This document shows, piece by piece, positions 8,582 through 18,531 of a DNA stretch of 41,115 nucleotides. A model generated the notes under the pieces. The model saw only the letters and a list, made by a program, of their open reading frames with translations, searched no databases and was not told the origin of the DNA. Each line of letters begins with the position of its first letter. The first letter of the stretch is position 1. The DNA is from Planctomycetota bacterium (lineage in GTDB: Bacteria > Planctomycetota > UBA1135 > UBA2386). Both the position numbers and the translations under genes were made by a program. Where the stretch lies: assembly GCA_029936315.1 (NCBI GenBank), contig JAPYTD010000037.1, forward strand, positions 1 to 41,115, read 5' to 3'.

Positions 8582-10711
8582 ATGCGCACCCAGCTTGGAA
8601 CATACTGCCAACAGTTCGACGGCACGCTGCGCCCAGTGCTGCAAGATCTCGACCTCGCCATCAAGGCGCTCGCCGCAGCCTCGGACGAAACTCCCGGCAA
8701 GTCTCTGCACGTACCTCTGTTAGAGCTGCAACATCAACTGCGGACTCTCTGCGACAAGGTCGCTGAGCAGCAGGCCTATGTGCTGATCTTCGGCCCGCTT
8801 AAGAGTGGCAAGTCGACGTTGATGAACGCCATCGCTGCGTCCTACGTCAGCGAAGTCTCGAGTCTGCCGGCATACCCGTGCCTCGTATTCGTGCGCGCCG
8901 GCATGAAGCGCGCATACGTCGTCAAGCTCTATGACGGCACGACGCGCACGTTCTCCGAAGCCAAGCAGCTGCACGACGACATCGCCACCGCGCACACCCA
9001 ACTAGCGACAGCCATTCGCGATGCCGAGAGCCGCGGCTTGCAGTTCGATCCGGCCGAGCACTTCCCCCAGGCGATTCGCCGGGTCGACGTGCACGTGCCC
9101 GACAGCAAGCTGGAGAAGACCGGCGCGGTACTGGTGGACACGCCCGGCCTCTACACGCGCATGCGCTTTGGCTACGACCGCATGACGCGCGACTTCCGCG
9201 ATGCTGCCGCGTGCGCGATCTTTGTGGTCAAGAGTGACACGTTGTTCTTGGAGCAGGTGTTCGCCGAGTTCCAACAACTGCTCGACCTGTTCAGTCGCAT
9301 CTTCCTGGTCGTCAACGTCGACTCACAGAAGCGCGACGTCAATCCCGATGGCAAGCTGGTGCCGAGCCTCGAACAATCGCGACCCGAAGAAGTGCTGAAG
9401 GCGTTCGAACAACTTGCAATGTCGGCGCCGTTGCAGGAGGCCGCCAAGGATGGTCGGGTGCGCATGTATCCCGTCGATCTCTTGCACGCCGCCAGCAATG
9501 CGTTGTCCAAGGCTGACCCCAGCAAGGCCCCAGCTGGCTTCCGCGCGTTCGAGAAGGACCTCAGTGAATACCTGGCGAGTTCGGAGTACCTGTCGGCGTT
9601 CTTGCGCGACTCGTTGCAACGAGCCGACGGCTTGTTGACCGAGATGCAGTCGCGCTTCGACCACGAAGATGCGAGGCGACTCGAGACGCGACTGTCCGAA
9701 CTCGACGAAGACTGCGAGTGGCTTCGTCAAGAGAAGCAAAAGGTCGACAACGCGCTGAAGCTTGACTGGACCGAGTCGTTCGCACGTAGCCATCGCGACG
9801 TCGAAGCCGAAGTCGAGCGCGCCGCGCGCGACCATGGCGCCAAACTCCTGCGCACCCTCGGGGCGTCGATCGACACGTGGTTCTTGTCGAGCCAGAGCCT
9901 CGAATGGCTGGTGCAAGGCCAATGGTCGCCACTGGTCAAGGACTACCGCGAAGCATGCTTGAACGCCGCCAACAACGCGTTTGCGCAAGCGGCCGCCCAG
10001 CTGGATTCTGGCCTGGATCTGCCAGATGGCATCAGCGAACTGACCCGTCGCGCCAGCATTGACCTGCGCGTCTTGCGGGCCCACGCGTTTGACGCCATCG
10101 GTAAGGTGGCGTGGCCCAAGCGTGCCGTCGTGCCAGTCGACGTGAATACGATCCCGGTCAGGAGGGGCGTGCTCGATCGCCTGACGTTCCGTTCGCTGGG
10201 GAAGGTACGCACGCGCCTGTTTGGTGCGTTCGACAAGCCGGACGTCAAGATCCCGGGCAGGGACAAGGCCAAGCACCTCGGCGAAGCTGGCCGCCTGCAC
10301 CTTCATCAATGCGTCGCACAATTCCGCAGCGAATTGCTGCCGCAGACGACGAACAGCATCGGCAGCCACTTCGGCGCGCGCTTCATCGAGTCCGCCGACA
10401 AGATGCTGCGTGAGCAACTTGCAGGGTATGGACCGCGGCTGACCGAGAAGCTCGCGAGCCTTGAGTCCGAGCGCAAGTACCTGCTTGCGGTGGCGTCGCC
10501 ACTACGCGAACTCAGCAAGTTGACTGGCGGCACCAAAGACCAACTGTCGGGGCTCGCGGCGCAGTTCATGCGCAATGGCGAACTGGCGCCACAACCGAAG
10601 ATCGTAGTCATCGATCCGAAGGCACCTCAGGCAGGCGGCAGCCCGAAGGGTCGCACGTCTGCGGGCCAGAAGAACGGCAAGCAGGAAGGTTCGAAGTCAC
10701 GTTCGCGTTAG
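8582..10711 (+). CDS. Dynamin-family GTPase
   Basis: A 709-residue large GTPase of the bacterial dynamin-like type, expected to act at membranes in remodelling, fusion or stress repair. The G1 P-loop is GPLKSGKSTL (residues 71-80), G3 is VDTPGLYTRM with Asp186, and G4 appears as VVNVDSQKRD (Asn245, Asp247). Long helical, charged stretches rich in Glu, Arg and Leu follow (about residues 340-480 and 560-660), as in the stalk of dynamins. The last 35 residues are basic and low-complexity. The frame is open back to a GTG at 8411, but the ATG at 8582 begins where the protein-like sequence starts. The 213 bp upstream of it hold no gene that I can support. It converges on the Lon-like protease gene. 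It is a single copy, not the tandem pair common in cyanobacteria and proteobacteria. Confidence 0.85.
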   Translation: MRTQLGTYCQQFDGTLRPVLQDLDLAIKALAAASDETPGKSLHVPLLELQHQLRTLCDKVAEQQAYVLIFGPLKSGKSTLMNAIAASYVSEVSSLPAYPCLVFVRAGMKRAYVVKLYDGTTRTFSEAKQLHDDIATAHTQLATAIRDAESRGLQFDPAEHFPQAIRRVDVHVPDSKLEKTGAVLVDTPGLYTRMRFGYDRMTRDFRDAAACAIFVVKSDTLFLEQVFAEFQQLLDLFSRIFLVVNVDSQKRDVNPDGKLVPSLEQSRPEEVLKAFEQLAMSAPLQEAAKDGRVRMYPVDLLHAASNALSKADPSKAPAGFRAFEKDLSEYLASSEYLSAFLRDSLQRADGLLTEMQSRFDHEDARRLETRLSELDEDCEWLRQEKQKVDNALKLDWTESFARSHRDVEAEVERAARDHGAKLLRTLGASIDTWFLSSQSLEWLVQGQWSPLVKDYREACLNAANNAFAQAAAQLDSGLDLPDGISELTRRASIDLRVLRAHAFDAIGKVAWPKRAVVPVDVNTIPVRRGVLDRLTFRSLGKVRTRLFGAFDKPDVKIPGRDKAKHLGEAGRLHLHQCVAQFRSELLPQTTNSIGSHFGARFIESADKMLREQLAGYGPRLTEKLASLESERKYLLAVASPLRELSKLTGGTKDQLSGLAAQFMRNGELAPQPKIVVIDPKAPQAGGSPKGRTSAGQKNGKQEGSKSRSR

Positions 10712-10773
10712 CGGCCTGAGCCAGCGAGCGGTCAGCGCGTATTCGCACGGCACCGCACTAGCAAACCGATCGA

Positions 10774-13365
10774 TCAGGTCATGCCAGCCGCTTTGCGGAA
10801 GCGCGCCAACGTCGCGTGCACCGCATCGAGCACAATCCCAGCGGGCTTGCCAGTAAACAACTCGATGGCATCCTGCACGCTGCTGACGGCTCGCACCGAG
10901 AACTTGTTCGCTGCCACTGCCGCCACCACATCAGTGTCGAGCATCAAGTCGCCGACGTTCGCAGCCGGCAATACAACGCCCTGCTTCTTGGTCAGCTTGC
11001 GCGCCTTGCACAGCCGGAAGAAGCCTTCGATCTTGTCGTTGACGCCGGCGACGGCCTGCACTTCGCCCTTCTGGTTGACGGAACCGGTAATCGCGTGGCC
11101 CTGCAGCAATGGAATGTTCGCGAGCGAACTCAACAACGCCAGCAACTGCGCCAGGGACGCACTATCCCCTTCGACGCCATTGTAGAGTTGCTCAAAGCAG
11201 ATCGTCGCCTGCATGCAGAGAGGCCCATCGTCGCCGAACTCCTGCAGCAGGAAGCCCTCGAGAATCATCACGCCCTTGTCGTGGATCGGGCCCGACAGCT
11301 GCGCGAGCCCCTCGATGTTGACCAGACCCGAACGCGCAGCAGTGGCAACACCCGAATTGCAGGTGATGCGACACGGACGCCCGAACTCGATCGTGCCAGT
11401 GTCAAGAACCGTCAACGCGTTGATCTGTCCGACGGCCGAGCCCTCTGTCGACAGACGCATGTAGCCAGCCGCGTAGCCGCGTTCGATCAGTTCTTGCGCC
11501 AGGTCATGTCGTTGCCGCTGCATCTGCACGGCCAACTGGACGTGTTCACGATTGACCCTCTTGACCCCAAGCACATTGGCCTGGAATGCAGCTTCGCGGA
11601 CCAGATCCCCAAGGTCGCTGTAGCGCGTGATCAGCCGGTCACGGCGGCCAGAGCAGCGCGCCCCGTATTCCGCGATCGCTGCCATGGCGTCAGGCTGCAG
11701 CTCAGGCAGCTGCTCAGCGTCGACCAACCATTGCAGATAGTCGGCATAGCGCTGCAGGTTCTGCTTGGTAACGGGGATGGTGCTATCGAACTCGGCGTGG
11801 ATCTTGAACACCTGCGCGAACTGCAGGTCTTCGCCCACAAGTTCTTCGTAGACGCCCGGCTCACCGATCAACACGATCTTGACATCGATCGGAATCGCCT
11901 GCGGCTGCAACGACCCCGTCTGCGCGCCGGCGGCCTGGTCGAAGTCGCGAATCTCCAACATGCCGGACTGCAGAACGCGTTTGAGGTGCATCCAGACGCC
12001 CGGCTCGCGCAACACATCAATGCAGCGCAGAACCAGGTAGCCACCCTCGGCGCGCAACAGCGCCCCGGGATGCACTTGCAACGGCCCTGCTGGATCGCTG
12101 GCGCTGATCGTGCCAAACAGGTTGCCAAACGTCGGGTTGGTCTCAATGACGATCGGACACGCCTCCGTGAATGAGGTCTTGACGACTTGCGAATGGAACT
12201 CGCCAAGTCGCGGATCACCGGATGCCGGTAACACTTCCGGGGCCTCGGTCTCGTCGTCCGGCTCGACTTCGGTTCCCACAAACTCGGGCAGATTGCGTTC
12301 GATGAACTCACCCGCTGCGTCCAACCAATCCGCAACTTCCGGTTGCGGCCACTGCTTGATGAACTCTCTCTGGTGGCTCTGCAGCACCTTCCAAGCGAGG
12401 CGATGGTCCATTGCACGCAGCTCGCCTTGCGAACGCAGGAACTCTTCGCGGATGCGATCGCTGACTTCATCGAGGCGCTCAAGCAACTGCTCGCGCTGGC
12501 TCGTCAACTTCTGCCGCTTTTCCTCAGTGACCTTGCCCTCGAGCACCAACACGGACAGCGCGTCAAGTGTGACCGGTTCGCCCTCGACCACCGGATAGAT
12601 GTCGGCGGTTGACGAACCGTCCTGACCCTGGAACGTCACCAAAGCGCAGCCCTGCTTCTGAGCCTGGCGCTGCAGTGCGTCCATGATGCGGCGCTCGCGG
12701 GTGCTGCTCGAACGTTTCACCATGCGCCGCGACATGCGATGCGGCCGCGATTGCAGCGTGCCTAATAGGGCGCCGTGCAAGACGCGACCCAGTTCGACCA
12801 AGTCGTCGCGGAACGCAGGCCCACGACCGGGCGGCAGCGAGACCAGCAGCGGTCGATTCGGTTCGTGTAAGTTCGTGACGAAGACGCGATCAGGCACACG
12901 ACGACACACCGGCTGGATGTCGCGCAGCAGCATGTCGACGACCGCGGTGCGACCCGAACCGATCAGCCCCGAAACGAAGATATTGTATCCCTGCGCGTGG
13001 ATCGACAGCCCGGTGCGCAACGCGGCCATCGCACGATCCTGGCCCAACAAGAACGCCGCGCTCGGAGCCTTCTTTGACGGCTTCAAGGGCGGACAGGTCC
13101 AACACAGTTCCTTAGCGGTAACCGTACCCGCCCTGCCAGCACCGCTAGTGCCTGCCGCGCGCGCCTTGACGATGCGTCGACTGCCACCCACGGGCGAATC
13201 GACAACGCGGCTCGTCTTGCGATTGCCCGACTTGTCCGTAGCGCGCTTGCGAGCAGCACCTTTGCCAGCCGGGCTCTTGGCCGCGGCCTTGTGTACTTTT
13301 GCCGACTTGCGCCCCATCACCTTTTTGGCAGCTTTGCTCGGACCTGCTTTCTTCGGACTACTCAC
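10774..13365 (-). CDS. Lon-like ATP-dependent protease (AAA_32/LonB type)
   Basis: An 863-residue AAA+ protease of the family that includes E. coli YcbZ, lacking the Lon N-terminal substrate domain. The P-loop-like SGLIGSGRT (residues 132-140) has Arg where Lys is usual, normal for this family. The C-terminal Ser-Lys protease domain shows GDSASLAQ with Ser735 and VNDKIEGFF with Lys778; the 43-residue spacing equals that of classical Lon. The first 80 residues are an unusual Lys/Ala/Ser-rich tail resembling histone H1, not part of the family fold. Translation starts at a GTG overlapping the stop of the universal stress protein gene by 4 nt (GTGA), so the two are co-translated. A stress-linked role in protein turnover is inferred from this coupling. 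Confidence 0.9.
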   Translation of the reverse strand: MSSPKKAGPSKAAKKVMGRKSAKVHKAAAKSPAGKGAARKRATDKSGNRKTSRVVDSPVGGSRRIVKARAAGTSGAGRAGTVTAKELCWTCPPLKPSKKAPSAAFLLGQDRAMAALRTGLSIHAQGYNIFVSGLIGSGRTAVVDMLLRDIQPVCRRVPDRVFVTNLHEPNRPLLVSLPPGRGPAFRDDLVELGRVLHGALLGTLQSRPHRMSRRMVKRSSSTRERRIMDALQRQAQKQGCALVTFQGQDGSSTADIYPVVEGEPVTLDALSVLVLEGKVTEEKRQKLTSQREQLLERLDEVSDRIREEFLRSQGELRAMDHRLAWKVLQSHQREFIKQWPQPEVADWLDAAGEFIERNLPEFVGTEVEPDDETEAPEVLPASGDPRLGEFHSQVVKTSFTEACPIVIETNPTFGNLFGTISASDPAGPLQVHPGALLRAEGGYLVLRCIDVLREPGVWMHLKRVLQSGMLEIRDFDQAAGAQTGSLQPQAIPIDVKIVLIGEPGVYEELVGEDLQFAQVFKIHAEFDSTIPVTKQNLQRYADYLQWLVDAEQLPELQPDAMAAIAEYGARCSGRRDRLITRYSDLGDLVREAAFQANVLGVKRVNREHVQLAVQMQRQRHDLAQELIERGYAAGYMRLSTEGSAVGQINALTVLDTGTIEFGRPCRITCNSGVATAARSGLVNIEGLAQLSGPIHDKGVMILEGFLLQEFGDDGPLCMQATICFEQLYNGVEGDSASLAQLLALLSSLANIPLLQGHAITGSVNQKGEVQAVAGVNDKIEGFFRLCKARKLTKKQGVVLPAANVGDLMLDTDVVAAVAANKFSVRAVSSVQDAIELFTGKPAGIVLDAVHATLARFRKAAGMT

Positions 13366-13901
13366 ACCCTTGCCACCAAGACAGGGCAGGGCGCGGCCTT
13401 GAGAATCTCACCCGCCGTGCTTCCGAGCAGTGCCTTCATGAATCCGTGGCGCCCTTGCGAACGCACGAGGATCAGGTCGACGCGCTCGACCAGAGCTTCC
13501 TTGAGGATTTGTTCTTCGACGTCTTCGGAGAACGTCACGTGCCCGAGCGCGCGCACGCCAGCTTCGGCGGCCTGATCGACCGACTTCTGCAACTTGGCCA
13601 GCACCTCTTCTTGCAGCTGCTGCTCGAAGTTGCTGCGCTGATCGGCTGGGCTACGCCCTACAAGACCCCGTCCGACAGAGCCTCTTCCCGCAAGACCACC
13701 TCCGCCTGAACCACGTACACCTGAACCATCCGAACCGTGATGGCCAATGAGATTCAGGGTCGCAGGAGTGTCCACTACCACGAGCAACAACAGCTCAGCA
13801 CGCAACTGCGCAGCCAAGCCGATGGCATAGCCAAGCTCCGGCTCGCGGGACTCCGCGAGATCGACCGGCGCAAGAATGCGTTTCACGACCGACATCACCA
13901 T
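13362..13901 (-). CDS. Universal stress protein (UspA family)
   Basis: A 179-residue cytosolic UspA-fold protein. It begins KRILAPVDLAES, the usual first strand with the ATP-contacting Asp, and ends with SQGRHGFMKALLGSTAGEIL and APCPVLVARV, which fit the nucleotide-binding G-x2-G...GS(T) motif and last strand. Between the first and second halves there is a Gly/Arg-rich insertion of about 30 residues (SGVRGSGGGGLAGRGSVGRG), longer than in most relatives, which may be disordered. ATGs at 13901 and 13895 are both possible. The stop overlaps the GTG of the Lon-like protease, which suggests co-regulated stress functions. Confidence 0.9.
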   Translation of the reverse strand: MVMSVVKRILAPVDLAESREPELGYAIGLAAQLRAELLLLVVVDTPATLNLIGHHGSDGSGVRGSGGGGLAGRGSVGRGLVGRSPADQRSNFEQQLQEEVLAKLQKSVDQAAEAGVRALGHVTFSEDVEEQILKEALVERVDLILVRSQGRHGFMKALLGSTAGEILKAAPCPVLVARV

Positions 13902-13984
13902 GCGGGGATCCTACGCGGTGCGGCCAGCAATTCGAGAGCCCGTCCGCTATCCTCACCGCCCCTTCGTCTCGTCGAGCACAGCCC

Positions 13985-15406
13985 TTGGACCTCAAAGACC
14001 TCAAGATCGAACGCCAACCGGCGCATACACGCCGCCGCGGCAATCCCTGGCCCGTGCGCATTATTGCGCTGCTATTACTCGCGGCGGTCGGCTGGGTCAT
14101 GTGGCCAAAGGTCAGCGACTTTCTCGACAAGGTGAGGCTGCCGGTTGTACGCACCTTGATTGTCACCGAGGCGACCCCCTCAACGGCTGCTGCCGTACGC
14201 GGTACAGCGGCCAACGGCTACGTCGTCGCGGCGCGGCGCGCTGCTTTGTCGTCCGACGTTCCGGGCCGCATCGTCGAATTGAACGTTCGCGAAGGCTCGG
14301 TCGTCAAGAAGGGTGACATTGTCGCTCGCCTATTCGCCGACGAATATCGCGCCGCGTGGCAACGTGCCAAGGCCAACCACCGAGAGACCCAGACGGCGAT
14401 CAAGCGCGCGAAGGCCGCGCTTGAGGTTGCCAAGGCCGAGATCGAGCAAGCCGACAAGGCCGTCGCGAAGGCAGCTGCACAACGCGATGAAGGCCAGACC
14501 CAGCTGGACTTTGCCGTCAAGGACCTGGCCCGCATCACCGTGCTCGCTACGACCGGCATCGAAGGGCTGCGCAAGAAGCAGGTCGCCGAGCGAGATCGCG
14601 ATGCCGCCAAGACGCGCCTCGACTCGTTGATCGCCTCCGTCAACACCAGCCTCGCCAACCATGAAACCGTCAAGCAACGCGCCGCGGTCGCGGACATCGA
14701 CATCGACGTCGCCACCGATCGCGAACTTGCCGCCCGCGCCAGCCTCGACCAGGCCCGGGCGACCCTCGACAAGACCGATGTGCGCGCACCGTTCGACGGC
14801 ATCGTCGTGCTCAAGGACGCCGAGATTGGCGAAGTCGTCTCGCCCAATGTGCAGGGCGGCAGCAATGCTCGCGGCGCAGTCTGCACGATGGTGGACTTCG
14901 ACTCGCTCGAGATCCAGGCCAATGTTCCCGAGACTTCGTTAGCGACGGTTCGGCTTGGCGCGGCAGTGGACGTGTTCCTCGATGCCTATCCTGAGCAACG
15001 CCTGACCGGCGTTGTCGACCGCATCTGGCCAACTGCCGACCGCTCCAAGGCAACCGTTGAGGTGCGCATCATCGTCGCCGACAAGACGCTGCTGCGGCCC
15101 GAGTATGGTGTACGCGTCGTGTTTCGCGATCATGCCGAAACCGACCTACCGGTCGAAGCGAGCACGCAACAACCCAAAGTCATGATCGTGCCAGAGAGCG
15201 CGATCGTCGCCATCGGTGGCGTGCAAACGGCCTTCGTGCTAGAGCGCGACATCGTGCAGGCGACCCCTGTCACCGTCGGCGAACGCAAGAAGGGCCGCGT
15301 ATCGATTGTCGCGGGCTTGACCCCCGGACAACGCATCGTGCTGGCCCCATCCACGACTTTGCAGGACAAGGATCGTGTCCGACTCGCTGATGACGGCGAC
15401 ACCTAG
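13985..15406 (+). CDS. HlyD/MacA-type periplasmic adaptor of an ABC exporter
   Basis: 473 residues from a TTG; no ATG fits the conserved N-terminus and no clear Shine-Dalgarno is seen. One membrane anchor lies at about residues 25-42 (IIALLLLAAVGWVMW). The two halves of the lipoyl/barrel-sandwich domain are visible as SSDVPGRIVELNVREGSVVKKGD and VRAPFDGIVVLKDAEIGEVV, separated by a long Ala/Lys/Glu-rich coiled-coil hairpin (about residues 115-255). The beta-barrel and membrane-proximal domains follow. Such adaptors connect an inner-membrane exporter to the outer membrane. The gene starts an operon whose next members are an ATPase and two FtsX-like permeases, the MacAB/DevBCA pattern. Substrate unknown. 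No TolC-like outer-membrane channel gene is adjacent. Confidence 0.88.
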   Translation: MDLKDLKIERQPAHTRRRGNPWPVRIIALLLLAAVGWVMWPKVSDFLDKVRLPVVRTLIVTEATPSTAAAVRGTAANGYVVAARRAALSSDVPGRIVELNVREGSVVKKGDIVARLFADEYRAAWQRAKANHRETQTAIKRAKAALEVAKAEIEQADKAVAKAAAQRDEGQTQLDFAVKDLARITVLATTGIEGLRKKQVAERDRDAAKTRLDSLIASVNTSLANHETVKQRAAVADIDIDVATDRELAARASLDQARATLDKTDVRAPFDGIVVLKDAEIGEVVSPNVQGGSNARGAVCTMVDFDSLEIQANVPETSLATVRLGAAVDVFLDAYPEQRLTGVVDRIWPTADRSKATVEVRIIVADKTLLRPEYGVRVVFRDHAETDLPVEASTQQPKVMIVPESAIVAIGGVQTAFVLERDIVQATPVTVGERKKGRVSIVAGLTPGQRIVLAPSTTLQDKDRVRLADDGDT

Positions 15407-15478
15407 CGAAACTCGTCCACCCCACAGACTCGCCAGTTCTTCCTCTCGCATTCCTCGGCAGCTTGCCCTCACGCTGAT

Positions 15479-16186
15479 ATGGCCGTAGCAATCACCCTTC
15501 GTTCCGTTACCAAGACCTACTCCCGCGGCGGCGAAACCCTGCGCGTTCTGGACGAACTCGACCTCGACATGGACGGTGGCACGTTCTATGCGCTGATGGG
15601 TCCATCTGGATCGGGCAAGACCACACTCCTGAACCTGGTCGGTGGCCTCGACCACTGCGACTCCGGGCTAGTGCAAGTTGGCGGTGACGACCTCAATAGC
15701 TTGAGCGCCAGCGAACTGGCCGCTTGGCGATCCGCCAACGTCGGCTTCGTATTCCAAGGGTTCAACCTGCTGCCGGTCCTGAGTGCCCGCGAAAACGTCG
15801 AACTACCGCTGTTGCTGGCGCCGCTGTCCAGGAAGCAGCGTCGCGAGCAAGCCGAACGCGCCCTCGAATTGGTTGGCCTGAAGGATCGCATGAAGCACAA
15901 GCCGCGCGAACTGTCAGGTGGCCAGGAGCAGCGTGTCGCGATCGCGCGCGCCATTGCGACCGACCCGCAGGTGTTGCTGGCGGACGAGCCGACCGGCGAC
16001 CTCGACCGCGAAAGCGCCGATGCCGTGCTCCAGATCATGCAGCGCCTCAACCGCGAGCTGAACAAGACCGTACTGATGGTGACGCACGACCCGCAAGCGG
16101 CCACCTACGCCGACCAGACGATCCACCTCGACAAGGGCAAGCTGGGTGGCATCGAAGACAACCGCACAGAAGCAGGGGCAAACTGA
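15479..16186 (+). CDS. ABC transporter ATP-binding protein (MacB/LolD type)
   Basis: A 235-residue ATPase that energises the following permeases. Walker A is [12 protein letters not shown] (from residue 41), the Q-loop is [10 protein letters not shown], the signature is [14 protein letters not shown], and Walker B with D-loop is [12 protein letters not shown], followed by the switch His in MVTHDP. All catalytic elements are intact. The family typically drives mechanotransmission-type complexes such as LolCDE, MacB or FtsEX. It lies 72 nt after the adaptor gene and 1 nt before the first permease gene. Confidence 0.95.
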   Translation: MAVAITLRSVTKTYSRGGETLRVLDELDLDMDGGTFYALMGPSGSGKTTLLNLVGGLDHCDSGLVQVGGDDLNSLSASELAAWRSANVGFVFQGFNLLPVLSARENVELPLLLAPLSRKQRREQAERALELVGLKDRMKHKPRELSGGQEQRVAIARAIATDPQVLLADEPTGDLDRESADAVLQIMQRLNRELNKTVLMVTHDPQAATYADQTIHLDKGKLGGIEDNRTEAGAN

Positions 16187-16187
16187 C

Positions 16188-17360
16188 ATGCCCTGGACCT
16201 TGTTGTTCCGCAACATGATCGGGCACCCCGTGCGTTCGACCCTGACCGTGTTGTCGGTAGCCGTGGCACTGGCGTTGCTCTGCGTCTTGGATGCGACGGC
16301 GCGCGGCTACACGGCCGCAGTCGACCTTGCGGCGCAAAACCGCCTCGTTGTGATGAGCCAGGTGAGCTTGTTCGTGCCGCTGCCACTCTCGTACCAGTCC
16401 AAGATACAGCAGGTGGAAGGCGTCAAGACGACGACCAAGTTTCAGTGGTTCGGTGGCGAGTTCGGGGACCGCGGCGGCTTCTTCGCGCAGTTCGGCATCG
16501 ATGCTGAGTCGTTCGAGAGCATGTATCCGGAAATAGGGCTCGTAGAAGGCAGCTTTGAGGAGTTCCGTGGCGAACGCACTGGCTGTGTAATCGGCAAGGG
16601 GTTGGCCGATCAATTCGGCTGGGCTATCGGGGACAGCGTACCATTGACCACCCCCCTATTCCCTCGCGGCAAGAGTGGTGAAGAAGCCTGGACGTTCGTA
16701 GTGCGCGGCATCTACAAGGCGCTGCGGCCAAACTTCGACGAGCAGACGATGTTCTTCCACTTCGACTACCTGCGCGAATCCCTCGAAGCCGGCGCAGCAC
16801 TTGGCCCACCAGGAGTCGGCACCTACGCGATAGAAATTGATTCTGGCGTACGGGCTGAAACGGTAATGACAGCGGTCGATGGGCTGTTTGAGAATGGGCC
16901 ACAACGAGTCCGCACGACACCCGAAGCTGAGTTCAATCGCCAGTTTCTGTCCATGATGGGCAACATCCCATTGCTGCTGCGTTCGATAGGCGGCGCGGTG
17001 CTGTTCGCAATCTTCTTTGCCGTGCTCAATACGATGTTGATGGCCGGGCGAGAACGAACCCGAGACCTCGGCATCATGAAGGCGCTCGGCTTCAAGAACG
17101 GCTACATCGGTGCGATGCTGGTCATGGAATCGATGCTGCTGATTCTAATTGGCTCGGTTCTTGGCATTGCCCTGGCCCACTTACTCGCTGGCATCATGAA
17201 GCCGTTCGTTTCGGGCTGGGCACCAGGGTTTGCCATCGATGGCGCAGTGCTCCTCAACGGCCTTGCAATGGCCGCGGCACTCGGATTGATCTCTGGTCTG
17301 GCGCCAGGATTGCGCGCCGCCAAGATCCTGCCGGTCCGCGCCCTGAGGGAGGACGCCTGA
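16188..17360 (+). CDS. FtsX-like ABC permease, first of two
   Basis: 390 residues with the MacB/LolC topology: one N-terminal transmembrane helix (TLTVLSVAVALALLCVL), a large periplasmic domain of about 225 residues, and three C-terminal helices in the FtsX domain (AVLFAIFFAVLNTMLM, AMLVMESMLLILIGSVLGIA, and a last helix near residues 345-375). The motif RERTRDLGIMKALGFKNG before the second helix of the FtsX domain is the coupling-helix region usual in the family. The ATG at 16188 is 1 nt after the ATPase stop, so translation is coupled. It probably pairs with the next permease as a heterodimer. Confidence 0.9.
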   Translation: MPWTLLFRNMIGHPVRSTLTVLSVAVALALLCVLDATARGYTAAVDLAAQNRLVVMSQVSLFVPLPLSYQSKIQQVEGVKTTTKFQWFGGEFGDRGGFFAQFGIDAESFESMYPEIGLVEGSFEEFRGERTGCVIGKGLADQFGWAIGDSVPLTTPLFPRGKSGEEAWTFVVRGIYKALRPNFDEQTMFFHFDYLRESLEAGAALGPPGVGTYAIEIDSGVRAETVMTAVDGLFENGPQRVRTTPEAEFNRQFLSMMGNIPLLLRSIGGAVLFAIFFAVLNTMLMAGRERTRDLGIMKALGFKNGYIGAMLVMESMLLILIGSVLGIALAHLLAGIMKPFVSGWAPGFAIDGAVLLNGLAMAAALGLISGLAPGLRAAKILPVRALREDA

Positions 17361-17361
17361 T

Positions 17362-18531
17362 ATGGCCCTGGTCCCCCTGCAATACACGTTTGGCAGCATC
17401 TGGCACCGCCGCGGCGCGACCCTGCTAGCCGTGTTATCGATTGCCGCAACCGTCGCCGTGCTCGCAGGCATGCTCTGCCTGCAACAGGGTTTCCTCAGAG
17501 TGCAGACTCAGGGAGGGCGTACCGACCTCGCCGTGTTCATGCGACCGGGCGCGAATTCCGAGGGCGAGAGTGCCTTCGACAAGGTGCGCGCGCAAATCGT
17601 GCTCAAAGAAACGCCGGAACTGGCCACCGACGATAACGGTGCGCCATTGGCTTCGGCTGAGATGTTCCTGGCGGTCAGTCTGCCAAAGGCAGATGGCGGC
17701 AAGACCAACGTTCCGATGCGCGGCGTGCAACCGATGACCTTTGCCATTCACGGTGATGACCTGAAGATAATAGAAGGCCGCAACTTCACGCCTGGCACCG
17801 ACGAAGTCATCGTCGGGGCGGCGACCCAGGGCCGCATCGCGAATTGCAACGTTGACGACGAACTCGAAGTCAACATGACCAAGTTTCGAGTCGTCGGTGT
17901 TTTCCAAGCGCGCGGCAGTCACAACAGTGAGATTTGGGGCGACGTCGACCGCATGCGCCAAGCGCTCAAGTTTGAGCACTACAACCGCATCATTGGCGTG
18001 CTCAAGCCCGGGGTAACGGCCAAACAAGTACATGACCGCCTGATTGTTCATCCGCGCGCGCCAGCCAAAGTGGTCGATGAGAAGACCTACCTCGAATCCC
18101 AGACCGGAATGCTGTCCGGAATGCTCGGGGTCATGGGTGGCTTCCTCGCGTTCTTGATGGGCATCGGCGCGATTTTCACCGGCACCAACGCGATGCTGTC
18201 GTTGGTCGCATCACGCACGCATGAGATCGGTATCCTGCTCGCAACCGGCTTCCGGCCGTGGGCGATCTTCGTGTCGTTCTTGCTTGAAGCCGCACTGTTA
18301 GGCCTCGGGGGCGGCATCGTTGGTTGCATTCTGGTGTTGCCACTCAACGGCATGCAGACCGGCACAACCAACTTCGAGACCTTCACCGACATCGCGTTCG
18401 CGTTCCAGTTCACGCCAACTGTGCTCGTGACCGCATTGGTGACGGCACTGTTGCTCGGCGTCATCGGCGGCGCGTTCCCGGCGTTTCGCGCGTCTCGATT
18501 GACCCCGACCCAAGCACTGCGGCGAAGCTAG
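17362..18531 (+). CDS. FtsX-like ABC permease, second of two
   Basis: 389 residues with the same 1+3 helix layout as its neighbour: N-terminal LLAVLSIAATVAVLAGMLCL, a periplasmic domain, then GGFLAFLMGIGAIFTGTNAM, SFLLEAALLGLGGGIVGCIL and a last helix near residues 350-375, ending SRLTPTQALRRS. The coupling motif here is SRTHEIGILLATGFRP. It begins 1 nt after the first permease stop. The two differ clearly in sequence, consistent with a heterodimer rather than a recent duplication. Confidence 0.9.
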   Translation: MALVPLQYTFGSIWHRRGATLLAVLSIAATVAVLAGMLCLQQGFLRVQTQGGRTDLAVFMRPGANSEGESAFDKVRAQIVLKETPELATDDNGAPLASAEMFLAVSLPKADGGKTNVPMRGVQPMTFAIHGDDLKIIEGRNFTPGTDEVIVGAATQGRIANCNVDDELEVNMTKFRVVGVFQARGSHNSEIWGDVDRMRQALKFEHYNRIIGVLKPGVTAKQVHDRLIVHPRAPAKVVDEKTYLESQTGMLSGMLGVMGGFLAFLMGIGAIFTGTNAMLSLVASRTHEIGILLATGFRPWAIFVSFLLEAALLGLGGGIVGCILVLPLNGMQTGTTNFETFTDIAFAFQFTPTVLVTALVTALLLGVIGGAFPAFRASRLTPTQALRRS